Shown: positions 17,657-25,770 of the stretch, piece after piece
Position numbering within the stretch: the stretch's first letter is position 1
How the letters are laid out: each line of letters opens with the position of its first letter
Origin: an uncultured Lamprocystis sp.
GTDB taxonomy: Bacteria; Pseudomonadota; Gammaproteobacteria; Chromatiales; Chromatiaceae
Direction: 5' to 3'
Length of the DNA stretch: 41,276 nt
Assembly (NCBI RefSeq): GCF_903933125.1
Contig: NZ_CAIZIZ010000333.1
Location: 1 to 41,276 of the forward strand
Program-made: the position numbers and the translations under genes
Notes under the pieces: generated by a model
What the model was told of the DNA's origin: nothing
What the model saw: only the letters and a program-made list of their open reading frames with translations
The model's database searches: none

Positions 17657-19003
17657 GTGTACTCAGATTTATGCTCGGCGGGAAACCGACTAGCAGTTGA
17701 TCGGCAATGCCGGGGCGCTGTCTCCATCGGCGAGCGTCATGGCTTCGTGGATGGGGGCGAACTGGCCTGGCATTCGCTGCGGCGTTTTTGTATTTACCGG
17801 CGTGGGAATCGCTGGTTAGGTATGGATTGGCTGGAGCCTGGGGCGGCTTTTTTACTGCCGTCAGCAGTGGTTGCCAAGTGGGGCGGCACGCGTGCGGCCC
17901 TGCCGGAAGCGATCTTAACGCGCTTCATTCGGCCGGTGATCAGTACCGCGCCAATCGTGATCCGGCAGCGGTGCCGGCATCCCGGCGATGACCATTTCTG
18001 GCAGTATCCTTGCGGCACTGAACGCCAGGCTGATGAGAATCACCAGAAGATTGCGTTGGGAGCAAACCTTGACCGTGGTGGCGAAACCATCCATACCTAT
18101 CTGGGGCTGCCGTGGGCCACCTATATCGATCGTAAGCGCTTTCCGGAGGAGATTCTGCAATGGCTGCGACCGCGGATTACCGGATGGCGGCGACTGGCCT
18201 GGGAGCAGGGGTATCGGTTGGCCGTTCATACGGTCTGTCAGCAGATATACTGGCGGCGCCTCATCGACCGCTTTCGCGAGCTTGGCGTGACTGATTTGCA
18301 CTTGTCGCATTGTGAACGTGCGGTGCGGGAAGCCCGGACCTCCGGGAGTCTGCGAATTCACAGTTGGCCCCTGATCGCGGTAAATGTTGAGGATCATACG
18401 CGTGGTGAGGGGCTTGAGCCCGGGCGGCTGGTTGCTTGCCGGCGCTATCTCGCGTCATTTATCGGCGCTTATCTGCCTCACTATCGATCGGATGCTCGGC
18501 TGCGGTTGTTGGATGCGGCGCGGCGTGATGGCGGCGATGATGTGATTGTCGAGGTGAGTGACGAGTGGCATTTCGAGAAGACCGTCTATCAAGAGCAGGT
18601 GGGTAATATCCCGCTGACGCTTCGGGATCGTGAGTCGCAGGCCGCCGCGACCAGACGTTACAATGAAGTGTTGTCGGATTCGGTCTTTTCGTTGTGTCCG
18701 GAAGGCGCCGGACCTAATACGTTACGTTTATGGGAGTCGCTGGCGGTGGGTGCGATTCCGGTCATTCTGGCGGAGCAGTGGGAACCGCCGGCATGTCTGC
18801 GCCGCAGCGGGGCGGCGGCGGAATGTTGTCTTTTTTTCAAGGCGAGTGAGATTGGTCGGCTGTTCACGGAACTGCGGGCAATCAACCGTGAGCGCATTCG
18901 GTCAATGTCGGCGGCAGGTCCGCGGGTCTATGCCGAGGCGCGCGAATTGCGGGCTTTTGCGGTAAATGATACTGGTGTTTGCGGTGGTCGTAATATCCAA
19001 TAG
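17657..19003 (+). CDS. Exostosin-like (GT47) glycosyltransferase, N-terminus uncertain
   Basis: The C-terminal half carries the exostosin-family signature: a conserved block reading FSLCPEGAGPNTLRLWESL followed by VGAIPVILAEQWEPP (about residues 345-380). In this family that block forms the nucleotide-sugar site of an inverting glycosyltransferase. The frame is open for 448 residues, but about the first 90 have a composition unlike their relatives and no ribosome-binding site precedes 17657. Codon use becomes typical from about 17880. The true start may be the ATG at 17822 or GTG at 17936 or 17957; alternatively the 5' end may have been damaged by a frameshift. It sits 4 nt before the GT2 gene in the operon. 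Exostosin-like proteins in bacterial capsule loci are thought to add one sugar each; donor unknown. Confidence 0.7.
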   Translation: MYSDLCSAGNRLAVDRQCRGAVSIGERHGFVDGGELAWHSLRRFCIYRRGNRWLGMDWLEPGAAFLLPSAVVAKWGGTRAALPEAILTRFIRPVISTAPIVIRQRCRHPGDDHFWQYPCGTERQADENHQKIALGANLDRGGETIHTYLGLPWATYIDRKRFPEEILQWLRPRITGWRRLAWEQGYRLAVHTVCQQIYWRRLIDRFRELGVTDLHLSHCERAVREARTSGSLRIHSWPLIAVNVEDHTRGEGLEPGRLVACRRYLASFIGAYLPHYRSDARLRLLDAARRDGGDDVIVEVSDEWHFEKTVYQEQVGNIPLTLRDRESQAAATRRYNEVLSDSVFSLCPEGAGPNTLRLWESLAVGAIPVILAEQWEPPACLRRSGAAAECCLFFKASEIGRLFTELRAINRERIRSMSAAGPRVYAEARELRAFAVNDTGVCGGRNIQ

Positions 19004-19006
19004 CGG

Positions 19007-20320
19007 GTGGCGCAAGTGAATCAGTGTGACGTTAAGGCTGACGCCATGCCGGCGGGGACCGCGGGTGGCACTGACCACGGGTGCCCAACCGTCTCAGTGG
19101 TCATGCCATCCCGCAATCAGGCGGGTTATCTCGAGTCGGCGGTGGTGAGCGTGTTGAGTCAGGACGTCACCGCGTTGGATCTCTGTGTGGCGGATGGGGC
19201 CTCGACCGATGAGACGCCGCAGCGGCTCGCACGGCTCGCGCAGCGCTTCGGCCGGCGTCTGCGCTGGCAATCGGAACCGGATTCCGGACCTGCCCAGGCC
19301 GTGAATAGGGCGCTGGCGCGCAGTCGAGGAGAGATTATCGGCTGGCTCAACGCCGATGATTGTTATGCCCCGGGTGCGATCCAAAGCGCGGTTGATTTCT
19401 TTGCCGCCCACCCCGCTGCGGTGATGGTTTACGGTGAAGCCGAACATATCGACGCCGCGGGCAAGCCGCTAGGTCGCTATCCGACTCGCTTACCGGAGGA
19501 GACGCTATCCGGATTCCAGGCCGGGTGCTTCATCTGCCAGCCGACCGTCTTCCTGCGTCGTTCGGTGTTCGCCCAAGTCGGGACGCTCGACGAGGGTCTG
19601 GCGACCGCCTTTGACTTTGACCTCTGGTTGCGGATCTTTCAGCAATTTCCCGGCCGTATTGGGTATGTTGATCGGGTTCAGGCTTACTCTCGGCTGCATG
19701 CGGGATGTATTACCCGTACGCAGCGCCGATTGGTTGCAGAAGAAGCGGTCCGGTTGCTTGCACGGTACCTGGGCCGCGCTCAGGACCACTGGTTGCGCAC
19801 CTATGTGAACGAAGCCCTCGCGAGCTATCCGTTTGGCGATGTCCGAGGCGCCATTCAAGAGCATGTCGCGGAATTTGTAGCGGGCTTGGCAGGGTATCTT
19901 GAACCTGCCGCGGCACATCAGTTGCGGCAAGATCTTCAAACCGACGCGCGCTTGTGTCTGGCGCGCACCGGCATCGCCGTGGATGTCTATCCGGATGGCT
20001 GGGCACCGCGAGACCTGGAGCTGCGGATGGCCGGGCAATCCGTTCCACAGCGTGCGCTGCGGCTGCACTGCCAACATGCTTGGCCATTTGCCGCGTCGCT
20101 TGAGCTCGTGCTTGGTCCGAGTTGGGCCGCAGCATCGCGGATGCGCATCGCTGCGCCCGGGCCCTTCATCATCGAGATTCCCTTGGCGGATGTGCCGCCG
20201 GGGGCGGACGTGACGGTGCGGATCACCGCCGATCGGGTGTTTGTGCCGCGGCTGTTTCGGGCCGACCATGACGATGGTCGGGGATTGGCGTTTATCGTTC
20301 GCGGCTTGGAGTTGGTTTAG
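19007..20320 (+). CDS. GT2-family glycosyltransferase
   Basis: A 437-residue protein with a GT-A glycosyltransferase domain in the first 240 residues. PTVSVVMPSRNQAGYLESAV is the nucleotide-binding strand, VADGASTDET the typical first Asp motif, and GWLNADDCY carries the metal-binding DxD equivalent. FDFDLWLRIF acts as the downstream ED-like motif. The last 190 residues form an additional beta-rich domain without a recognisable family. GTG at 19007 follows the exostosin stop by 3 nt. GTG at 19016 (GCGGGTGG just upstream) and ATG at 19046 are alternatives. It probably transfers one sugar of the repeat unit in the cytoplasm. The 3' end is 1 nt from the GTG of the outer-membrane lipoprotein gene. 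Confidence 0.87.
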   Translation: MAQVNQCDVKADAMPAGTAGGTDHGCPTVSVVMPSRNQAGYLESAVVSVLSQDVTALDLCVADGASTDETPQRLARLAQRFGRRLRWQSEPDSGPAQAVNRALARSRGEIIGWLNADDCYAPGAIQSAVDFFAAHPAAVMVYGEAEHIDAAGKPLGRYPTRLPEETLSGFQAGCFICQPTVFLRRSVFAQVGTLDEGLATAFDFDLWLRIFQQFPGRIGYVDRVQAYSRLHAGCITRTQRRLVAEEAVRLLARYLGRAQDHWLRTYVNEALASYPFGDVRGAIQEHVAEFVAGLAGYLEPAAAHQLRQDLQTDARLCLARTGIAVDVYPDGWAPRDLELRMAGQSVPQRALRLHCQHAWPFAASLELVLGPSWAAASRMRIAAPGPFIIEIPLADVPPGADVTVRITADRVFVPRLFRADHDDGRGLAFIVRGLELV

Positions 20321-20321
20321 G

Positions 20322-21521
20322 GTGAAGAGCAGGACGGACCTTGGCTTTCGGATCATCCGTTGGTTGCCGCTGATCGTGTCGAGCGCGCTGCTGGTCGGGT
20401 GTTCCTGGTCGGGGGATTGGCTGGCGGCGGCGGGGCCGAGTTACCGGCAGGTCAAGTCTGCCGGCGCCGATCCGCGTGCCTCTGGTATCCAGGTCGTGGA
20501 GCTGACCGATTCAGTCGCGCGGCGGTTGCTGGCAAACCAACGAGCGATCTTGTTTTCGGAGACCTTGGGTAGCGCGGCTCAGCGGTCGCCCGGTGTCGGC
20601 CCCGGGGATGTGTTGGAGATCACGCTCTGGGAAGCGCCCCCGGGACTGCTCTTTGGCAGCGGTTCGGCGGGCCCCGCTGCCGGTCCGGCGACCGCCAGCG
20701 CTACGACCTTACCGGCGCAAATGGTGAGTGCCGATGGCGCGGTCGGTCTGCCGTTCCTTGGGCAGTTGCCGGTGGCCGGCAAGACGACGCAAGAGATTGA
20801 GGCCGAGATCGTGCGTCGGCTGCAGGGCAAGGCCAATCAGCCACAGGCATTGGTCCGCATCACGCTCAATTCGACTGCCAATGTCACCGTGGTCGGCGAG
20901 GTGACAACCAGTGCGCGCGTGCCTTTGACTGCGCGCGGCGAGCGTTTGTTGGATGCTTTGGCGGCCGCCGGGGGGCTACGGCAGCCGCTCGATAAAATGA
21001 CCCTGCAAGTGACCCGCGGAAACCAGGTGGCGGCAATGCCGTTACAGGAGGTCGTCCGTGATCCCCTGCAGAACATTCTGCTGCAATCGGGCGATGTGAT
21101 CGCTGCCCTTTACCAACCGCTGAGCTTCACCGTGCTGGGGGCGGCCGGAAAGAACGAGGAGATCAATTTCGAAGCGCAGGGTATTTCGCTTGCCCAGGCG
21201 TTGGCGCGGGCCGGTGGACTCTTGGATAACCGTGCGCGCGCGAGCGGGGCATTTGTGTTTCGGCTGGAGCAGGCCGGTGCCCTGGAATGGGCCGTGCCGC
21301 CGCGGATCACGCCGGACGGCCGGGTCGCGGTCATTTATCGTGTCAACCTGCGTGACCCGGCAACCTTCTTCGCCGCGCAGAGTTTCCCGATTGAAAATAA
21401 AGATATCCTGTATGTCTCCAACGCCAGCGCTGCTGAGTTGCAGAAGTTCCTGAATCTCATTGTATCGGTGGTCTATCCGTTGGTGAATGTCGGGAACTCG
21501 GTCGGAAACCTGGGCAATTGA
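20322..21521 (+). CDS. Outer-membrane polysaccharide export lipoprotein (Wza/KpsD/CtrA family)
   Basis: A 399-residue lipoprotein that should form the outer-membrane exit channel. Starting at GTG 20322 gives a good lipoprotein signal: a basic start, hydrophobic IVSSALLVG and the lipobox Cys (LVGC). The longer frame upstream is rejected because it overlaps the GT2 gene and hides the signal. The polysaccharide-export domain begins with PGVGPGDVLEITLWE, followed by GLPFLGQLPVAGKTTQEIEA and SLBB-like segments (VTVVGEVTTSARVPL and FTVLGAAGKNEEINF). A short insert rich in Gly, Ala and Pro (about 108-127) interrupts the export domain. Together with the KpsE-like protein and KpsMT it completes an ABC-type capsule exporter. 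Stop TGA overlaps a possible TTG start of the next gene. Confidence 0.9.
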   Translation: MKSRTDLGFRIIRWLPLIVSSALLVGCSWSGDWLAAAGPSYRQVKSAGADPRASGIQVVELTDSVARRLLANQRAILFSETLGSAAQRSPGVGPGDVLEITLWEAPPGLLFGSGSAGPAAGPATASATTLPAQMVSADGAVGLPFLGQLPVAGKTTQEIEAEIVRRLQGKANQPQALVRITLNSTANVTVVGEVTTSARVPLTARGERLLDALAAAGGLRQPLDKMTLQVTRGNQVAAMPLQEVVRDPLQNILLQSGDVIAALYQPLSFTVLGAAGKNEEINFEAQGISLAQALARAGGLLDNRARASGAFVFRLEQAGALEWAVPPRITPDGRVAVIYRVNLRDPATFFAAQSFPIENKDILYVSNASAAELQKFLNLIVSVVYPLVNVGNSVGNLGN

Positions 21522-21544
21522 ACGATTGGATCGGGATTCTTGCG

Positions 21545-22702
21545 ATGCGCGATCTCCTCATCGACATTACCCGTCTGATCGGACGCTTCATGCAAGGACG
21601 GCTGCCGACCGGTGTGGATCGCGTGGGCTTGGCGTACATCGAGCACTATCGGCATCGGGCGCTGGCGGAAGTGCGCTGGGTTGGCCGGGGTTTTACGCTG
21701 TCCCGCGGTCTGTCGGACCGCCTGTTCGACCGGTTGCTGTGTCCCTGCGAACGTCACCGGACAGCGACGCGGATGCTGGTGGCGCGAGGGATCATCGCTG
21801 CCATGGGACGGCCTGCCGTAACACACCGTCTGCTGCTCAATACCGGCCACAGTGGGCTGGAGCACCACGGTTACGCCCGGGTCCTAGCCCGCCGACGGGT
21901 GCAACCGGTCTTCCTGCTTCACGACCTGATTCCGATCACGCACCCGGAGTATTGCCGTCCCGGCGAGGGCCAGCGGCACCGTACCCGTCTGAATACGATG
22001 CTTGATCTGGCGCGCGGAATCATCACGAATTCCCAAACGACCTTGGAAGAGTTGGGTGCCTATGCACGACGGATTGCCCGTGACCTGCCCCCTGCAATGG
22101 CGGCACCGCTGGCGCCCGGCTTGCTTGCCATGCCGCCCGCACCGCGGCCGCTGGACGCACCTTACTTTGTGGTGCTAAGCACCATCGAGCCGCGCAAAAA
22201 TCATTGGCTATTGCTGCATGTCTGGCGTCAGATCATTGCCGACTTGGGTGCGTCGGCACCGCGTCTGGTCGTCATTGGTCAGCGCGGGTGGGAGTGCGAG
22301 AACGTGGTCGATCTGCTGGAGCGCTGTGAATCCCTGCGGGAGGTGGTGCTGGAGCGTTCAGAGTGTTCGGATACCGAGTTAGTCAACTATCTGCATCATG
22401 CCCAGGCGTTGTTGTTTCCGTCGTTTGCTGAAGGGTACGGGATGCCCTTGATCGAAGCGCTGTCCCTCGGTGTGCCGGTCATCGCGAGTGACTTGCCGGT
22501 CTTTGCGGAGATCGCAGGCGATGTCCCTGAGTATATCGACCCGTTGGATGGTCGCCGCTGGCGCCAGGTCATCGAGTCCTATGCCGTTGCGGACAGCGGA
22601 CCCCGGTCAGCGCAATTGGAGCGGATGGCGCGGTTTGCGGTACCCTCTTGGAAGCAACACTTTGCGGTTGTCGACACCTTTTTGGAACGGGTCTGTGCCT
22701 GA
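21545..22702 (+). CDS. GT4-family glycosyltransferase
   Basis: A 385-residue GT-B glycosyltransferase. The donor half is typical: [17 protein letters not shown] near residue 210, RLVVIGQRGWE, and EGYGMPLIEALSLGVPV with both Glu of the EX7E motif. The acceptor half includes TGVDRVGLAYIEHY and LHDLIPITHPEY, motifs shared with mannosyl- and rhamnosyltransferase-like GT4 proteins. I start at ATG 21545 (GGGA upstream), not at the TTG at 21518, because the family begins with a similar RDLLIDITRLI segment. Its last bases overlap the KpsC-like gene region. Specificity is not readable from the sequence. Confidence 0.87.
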   Translation: MRDLLIDITRLIGRFMQGRLPTGVDRVGLAYIEHYRHRALAEVRWVGRGFTLSRGLSDRLFDRLLCPCERHRTATRMLVARGIIAAMGRPAVTHRLLLNTGHSGLEHHGYARVLARRRVQPVFLLHDLIPITHPEYCRPGEGQRHRTRLNTMLDLARGIITNSQTTLEELGAYARRIARDLPPAMAAPLAPGLLAMPPAPRPLDAPYFVVLSTIEPRKNHWLLLHVWRQIIADLGASAPRLVVIGQRGWECENVVDLLERCESLREVVLERSECSDTELVNYLHHAQALLFPSFAEGYGMPLIEALSLGVPVIASDLPVFAEIAGDVPEYIDPLDGRRWRQVIESYAVADSGPRSAQLERMARFAVPSWKQHFAVVDTFLERVCA

Positions 22703-22709
22703 GGTTCCC

Positions 22710-23738
22710 GTGGCTACAGCAGAAGTGATCTATGCCCTGAATTTCGCTTACTGGAAGCGGCGATCGGTGCGGCGGTTCCTGGCCGGATCGCGGGTGTTTT
22801 TTGTGAACTGCGCGCAACGGGCCGCGCCTGGCAGCACGCTGGCCGTTTGGGGGCGGCGAGCGATTCCTGGCGGGCTGCCGCCAGGGGTGCGGGTGCTGCG
22901 GCTGGAGGACGGTTTCTTACGTTCGATTGGCTTGGGTGCCGATCTGATTCCGCCGGTCTCCTGGGTGGTCGACCGTCGTGGGATTTATTATGACGCGACA
23001 GGACCATCCGATCTCGAGGTGATCCTGGCCGAGACCGATTTTTCTCCGTCGATGCTCCAGCGCGCGCGCGCATTGCGGGAGTCGATCGTGGCCGGTGGCT
23101 TGACGAAGTACAATACCGGCGATGCAGTCTGGTCCCGCCCACCCGCTGCCCGGCGGGTCGTGTTGGTTCCGGGGCAGGTGGAGACTGATGCCTCGTTGCT
23201 CTACGGTGCCCCAGGGGTTCGCACCAACGTGGGATTGCTGTGCGCCGTGCGCGCCGCCAATCCGGATGCGTATGTGGTCTACAAGCCGCATCCCGATGTT
23301 GTGGCCGGGTTGCGTGCTCCCGGAGCAGACGAGGGACGTGCGCTGGACTGGGCGAATGAACAGATCACGGAGGTTGGCATGGGGAGACTGTTATCGCTGG
23401 TGGACGAGGTCCACGTGCTGACCTCGCTGGCGGGATTCGAGGCGCTCCTGCGTGGGAAGCCGGTGACCTGCTACGGGCAACCGTTTTATGCAGGTTGGGG
23501 TCTGACGACAGATCAGCTGCCGCTTGAGCGTCGGACGCGTCGGTTGTCACTGAATGAACTGGTGGCCGGGGCCCTGGTGCTTTATCCGCGCTATGTGAGT
23601 CCCCGAACCGGCAGCTTGACCACACCGGAGCAGGCACTCGATGATTTGCTTGAATGGCGTGCCCGTGTCGGCAAGGGAGTGACTTGGTGGCGTAAGGTCG
23701 TGCGCGTCATTCTGCGGCGGATTGTCGGTGTGCGATGA
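22710..23738 (+). CDS. Single-domain KpsC-like capsule linker glycosyltransferase
   Basis: A 342-residue protein of the KpsC/KpsS family, which in group 2 capsules adds beta-linked Kdo residues to the lipid terminus. Recognisable blocks are AVWGRRAIPGGLPPGV, LRLEDGFLRSIGLGADL, VVDRRGIYYDATGPSDLE, VLVPGQVETDASL and YGQPFYAGWGLTTD. E. coli KpsC is about twice this length, with two tandem transferase modules; this one has a single module and ends in a basic tail. GTG at 22710 has GAGG 5 nt upstream and is preferred to the GTG at 22695. The stop overlaps the next start (ATGA), pairing it with KpsS. Either the linker is shorter, or KpsS alone supplies the other transferase activity. Confidence 0.85.
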   Translation: MATAEVIYALNFAYWKRRSVRRFLAGSRVFFVNCAQRAAPGSTLAVWGRRAIPGGLPPGVRVLRLEDGFLRSIGLGADLIPPVSWVVDRRGIYYDATGPSDLEVILAETDFSPSMLQRARALRESIVAGGLTKYNTGDAVWSRPPAARRVVLVPGQVETDASLLYGAPGVRTNVGLLCAVRAANPDAYVVYKPHPDVVAGLRAPGADEGRALDWANEQITEVGMGRLLSLVDEVHVLTSLAGFEALLRGKPVTCYGQPFYAGWGLTTDQLPLERRTRRLSLNELVAGALVLYPRYVSPRTGSLTTPEQALDDLLEWRARVGKGVTWWRKVVRVILRRIVGVR

Positions 23739-24991
23739 CTGGAATGCGTTCTTACCTGTTTCTGCAAGGACTCGCGACGCCGTTCTTCACGCGTCTGGCG
23801 GATCGACTGCGGGCGGATGGTCACGCCGTTCATCGCGTCAATTTCTGCGCCGGCGACGCGTTCTACTGGGGCACCCGCGCGGCTTGGCATTTTCGCCGCG
23901 GTCAGCATCGGCTGCCTGACTTTATCGATGGCTGTATCAAGCGCAGCGACTGTTCGGATCTGATTCTGTTCGGTGATCTCCGGCCGATCCATCGTCAGGC
24001 GATCACGGTGGCTAAGTCCCACGGGTTGCGTGTGCATTGTTTTGAGGAGGGCTATGTGCGGCCCAACTGGATCACCTGTGAGCGCGGAGGCGTGAACGGG
24101 CACTCGGCTTTGCCGCGGGATCCCCAATGGTATCGCACCGTCAATGCCGCCCTTCCCGATCCCGGCGAAGGCCGACTGGTGCGTGTTCCGCTGCCGGTGC
24201 GCGCGGCTCAGGACTTGGCGTACCGCATGGCGAATACACTCAACGCCGTGACCTATCCGCGCTATCGCACGCATCGCCCCAAACATGCCGCGCTCGAGTA
24301 TTTGGGTTGGATGCGGCGTTTCGCTCAATTGCCACTGCGCGCGCGCGATGAGCAGCAGCGGATCGCTCACCTGCTGGGGCGTAAGCAACCGTTGTTCATT
24401 CTGCCCTTGCAGCTCAGTGGCGATGCTCAGATCGTCCACCACTCGCCGTTCGCCGACATGGCGCAGGTGATTGACCAGGTCTTGCGCTCGTTCGCTGGCT
24501 GCGCCCCGGCGCGGGCTGAGATCCTGGTCAAGAATCACCCGTTGGATACCGGACTCTTTCCCTATCGTCGCTACATCGCCGCGCTCGCCGCCGAGCTGGA
24601 CTTGACTGGTCGGGTTCACTATGTGGAGACCGGACACCTGCCGACTCTGTTTGCGCATGCGGCCGGGGTGGTGGTGGTCAACAGCACGGTCGGGATGTCG
24701 GCGCTACATCAGGGGCGTCCGACGAAGGCCCTGGCTCGACCGATTTATGACCTGCCCGGCCTGACGGCCGCAGCCCCGCTCGATGCCTTCTGGAAGGATC
24801 CGGAGCGACCGGACCCGGTACTGTTTCGGGCTTTCCGTAACACGGTGATCCATGCCACTCAGGTCAATGGCGACTACTTCACGGGTGACGGTATCGCCCT
24901 GGCCGTCGCCGGCTGCACGCGGATGCTGGCCGAGCGCTCACCGCTCGATACGCTGTTCGATGCGTTCGGCCGACCGGCCGGTGCGCCCTGA
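23735..24991 (+). CDS. kpsS: KpsS-like capsule linker glycosyltransferase
   Basis: A 418-residue protein of the KpsS/WcbO type. KpsS adds the first beta-Kdo to the glycerol of the lipid acceptor in group 2 capsules. Conserved segments are FLQGLATPFFTRLADRL, an FCAGDAFYWG stretch, LFGDLRPIHRQAI, CFEEGYVRPNWIT, LILPLQLSGDAQIVHHSPF (FILPLQ in the exact sequence), ILVKNHPLDTGLF and VVVVNSTVGMSALHQGRPTK. Length is normal. ATG overlaps the KpsC-like stop (ATGA) and its own stop overlaps the SDR start (TGATG). Presence of both family members without kdsA/kdsB/kpsF/kpsU in the window means that CMP-Kdo must come from housekeeping LPS genes. Confidence 0.9.
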   Translation: MTGMRSYLFLQGLATPFFTRLADRLRADGHAVHRVNFCAGDAFYWGTRAAWHFRRGQHRLPDFIDGCIKRSDCSDLILFGDLRPIHRQAITVAKSHGLRVHCFEEGYVRPNWITCERGGVNGHSALPRDPQWYRTVNAALPDPGEGRLVRVPLPVRAAQDLAYRMANTLNAVTYPRYRTHRPKHAALEYLGWMRRFAQLPLRARDEQQRIAHLLGRKQPLFILPLQLSGDAQIVHHSPFADMAQVIDQVLRSFAGCAPARAEILVKNHPLDTGLFPYRRYIAALAAELDLTGRVHYVETGHLPTLFAHAAGVVVVNSTVGMSALHQGRPTKALARPIYDLPGLTAAAPLDAFWKDPERPDPVLFRAFRNTVIHATQVNGDYFTGDGIALAVAGCTRMLAERSPLDTLFDAFGRPAGAP

Positions 24992-25770
24992 TGCCATCCT
25001 GCCCGAGTCCGACCTGTATTCTGATTACCGGTGCCAGCGGTGGCATTGGCGCCGCGCTCGCCCGTCTTTATGCCGCGCCTGGGATGACCCTCATCCTGCA
25101 GGGGCGTCACCGCGCGAGGCTTGACCAGCTCCAGTCCGTTTGTGAGGCCCAGGGTGCGCGGGTCGAGCGCTGTGTTCTGGAGTTGGAAGAGTTGAACGCG
25201 GTCATCGAGCGGATCAGCGCCTTGGCCGACCGCTACCGGATCGACTTGGTCATCGTCAATGCGGGCGTCACCCATCACATTGGGAACGCGAACGCGGGGG
25301 AGTCCTGGGTCGACATCGAACGGGTCATGACGATCAATGCGCGCGCCGCCCTGGCCACGGTGACCGCCGTGCTGCCGGCGATGCGGCAGCGTGGCGCGGG
25401 GCAGATCGCCCTGATCAGCTCGCTGTCGGCCTGGTATGGTGTGCCCCTGACACCGGCCTACTGCGCCAGTAAGGCTGCGCTGAAAGCCTATGGCGAAGCC
25501 TTGGGCGGGTGGCTTGCTCCCGAGGGGATTGGTGTCACCGTGGTCCTGCCCGGATTCGTTGCCTCGGCGATGGGTGAGCAATTTCCGGGGCCGCGCCCGT
25601 TCCTGCTCACGGCCGACCAGGCGGCGCTGCGCATGCGCCGGGGGCTGGAGCGTCGGCGTGCGCGGATCAGCTTTCCTTTGCCGTTGGCCCTCGGAATGCA
25701 GTGCCTGGCAGTGTTTCCGGCCCGCTGGTCCCGTTGGATCTTAACGCGGCTTGGGTATGCGGGCTCGTGA
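24991..25770 (+). CDS. Short-chain dehydrogenase/reductase (RkpH/WcbP-like)
   Basis: A 259-residue classical SDR. It has the cofactor motif TGASGGIG near the N-terminus, NAGV near residue 90, and the catalytic set Ser144, Tyr157 and Lys161 (YCASK). In rkp and wcb capsule loci an SDR accompanies the PKS and oxoamine synthase. The best chemical role here is reduction of the beta-keto group of the long-chain aminoketone, as 3-ketosphinganine reductase does. The protein is longer at the C-terminus, with a hydrophobic segment (FPLPLALGMQCLAVFP, about 229-244) that could associate with the membrane, as also seen in sphinganine reductases. It overlaps both neighbours (TGATG, GTGA). Confidence 0.87.
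   Translation: MPSCPSPTCILITGASGGIGAALARLYAAPGMTLILQGRHRARLDQLQSVCEAQGARVERCVLELEELNAVIERISALADRYRIDLVIVNAGVTHHIGNANAGESWVDIERVMTINARAALATVTAVLPAMRQRGAGQIALISSLSAWYGVPLTPAYCASKAALKAYGEALGGWLAPEGIGVTVVLPGFVASAMGEQFPGPRPFLLTADQAALRMRRGLERRRARISFPLPLALGMQCLAVFPARWSRWILTRLGYAGS

Noticed and set aside
20241-20321. Extended N-terminus of the outer-membrane lipoprotein frame
   Set aside because: It overlaps the GT2 gene and would hide the lipoprotein signal that starts at GTG 20322.
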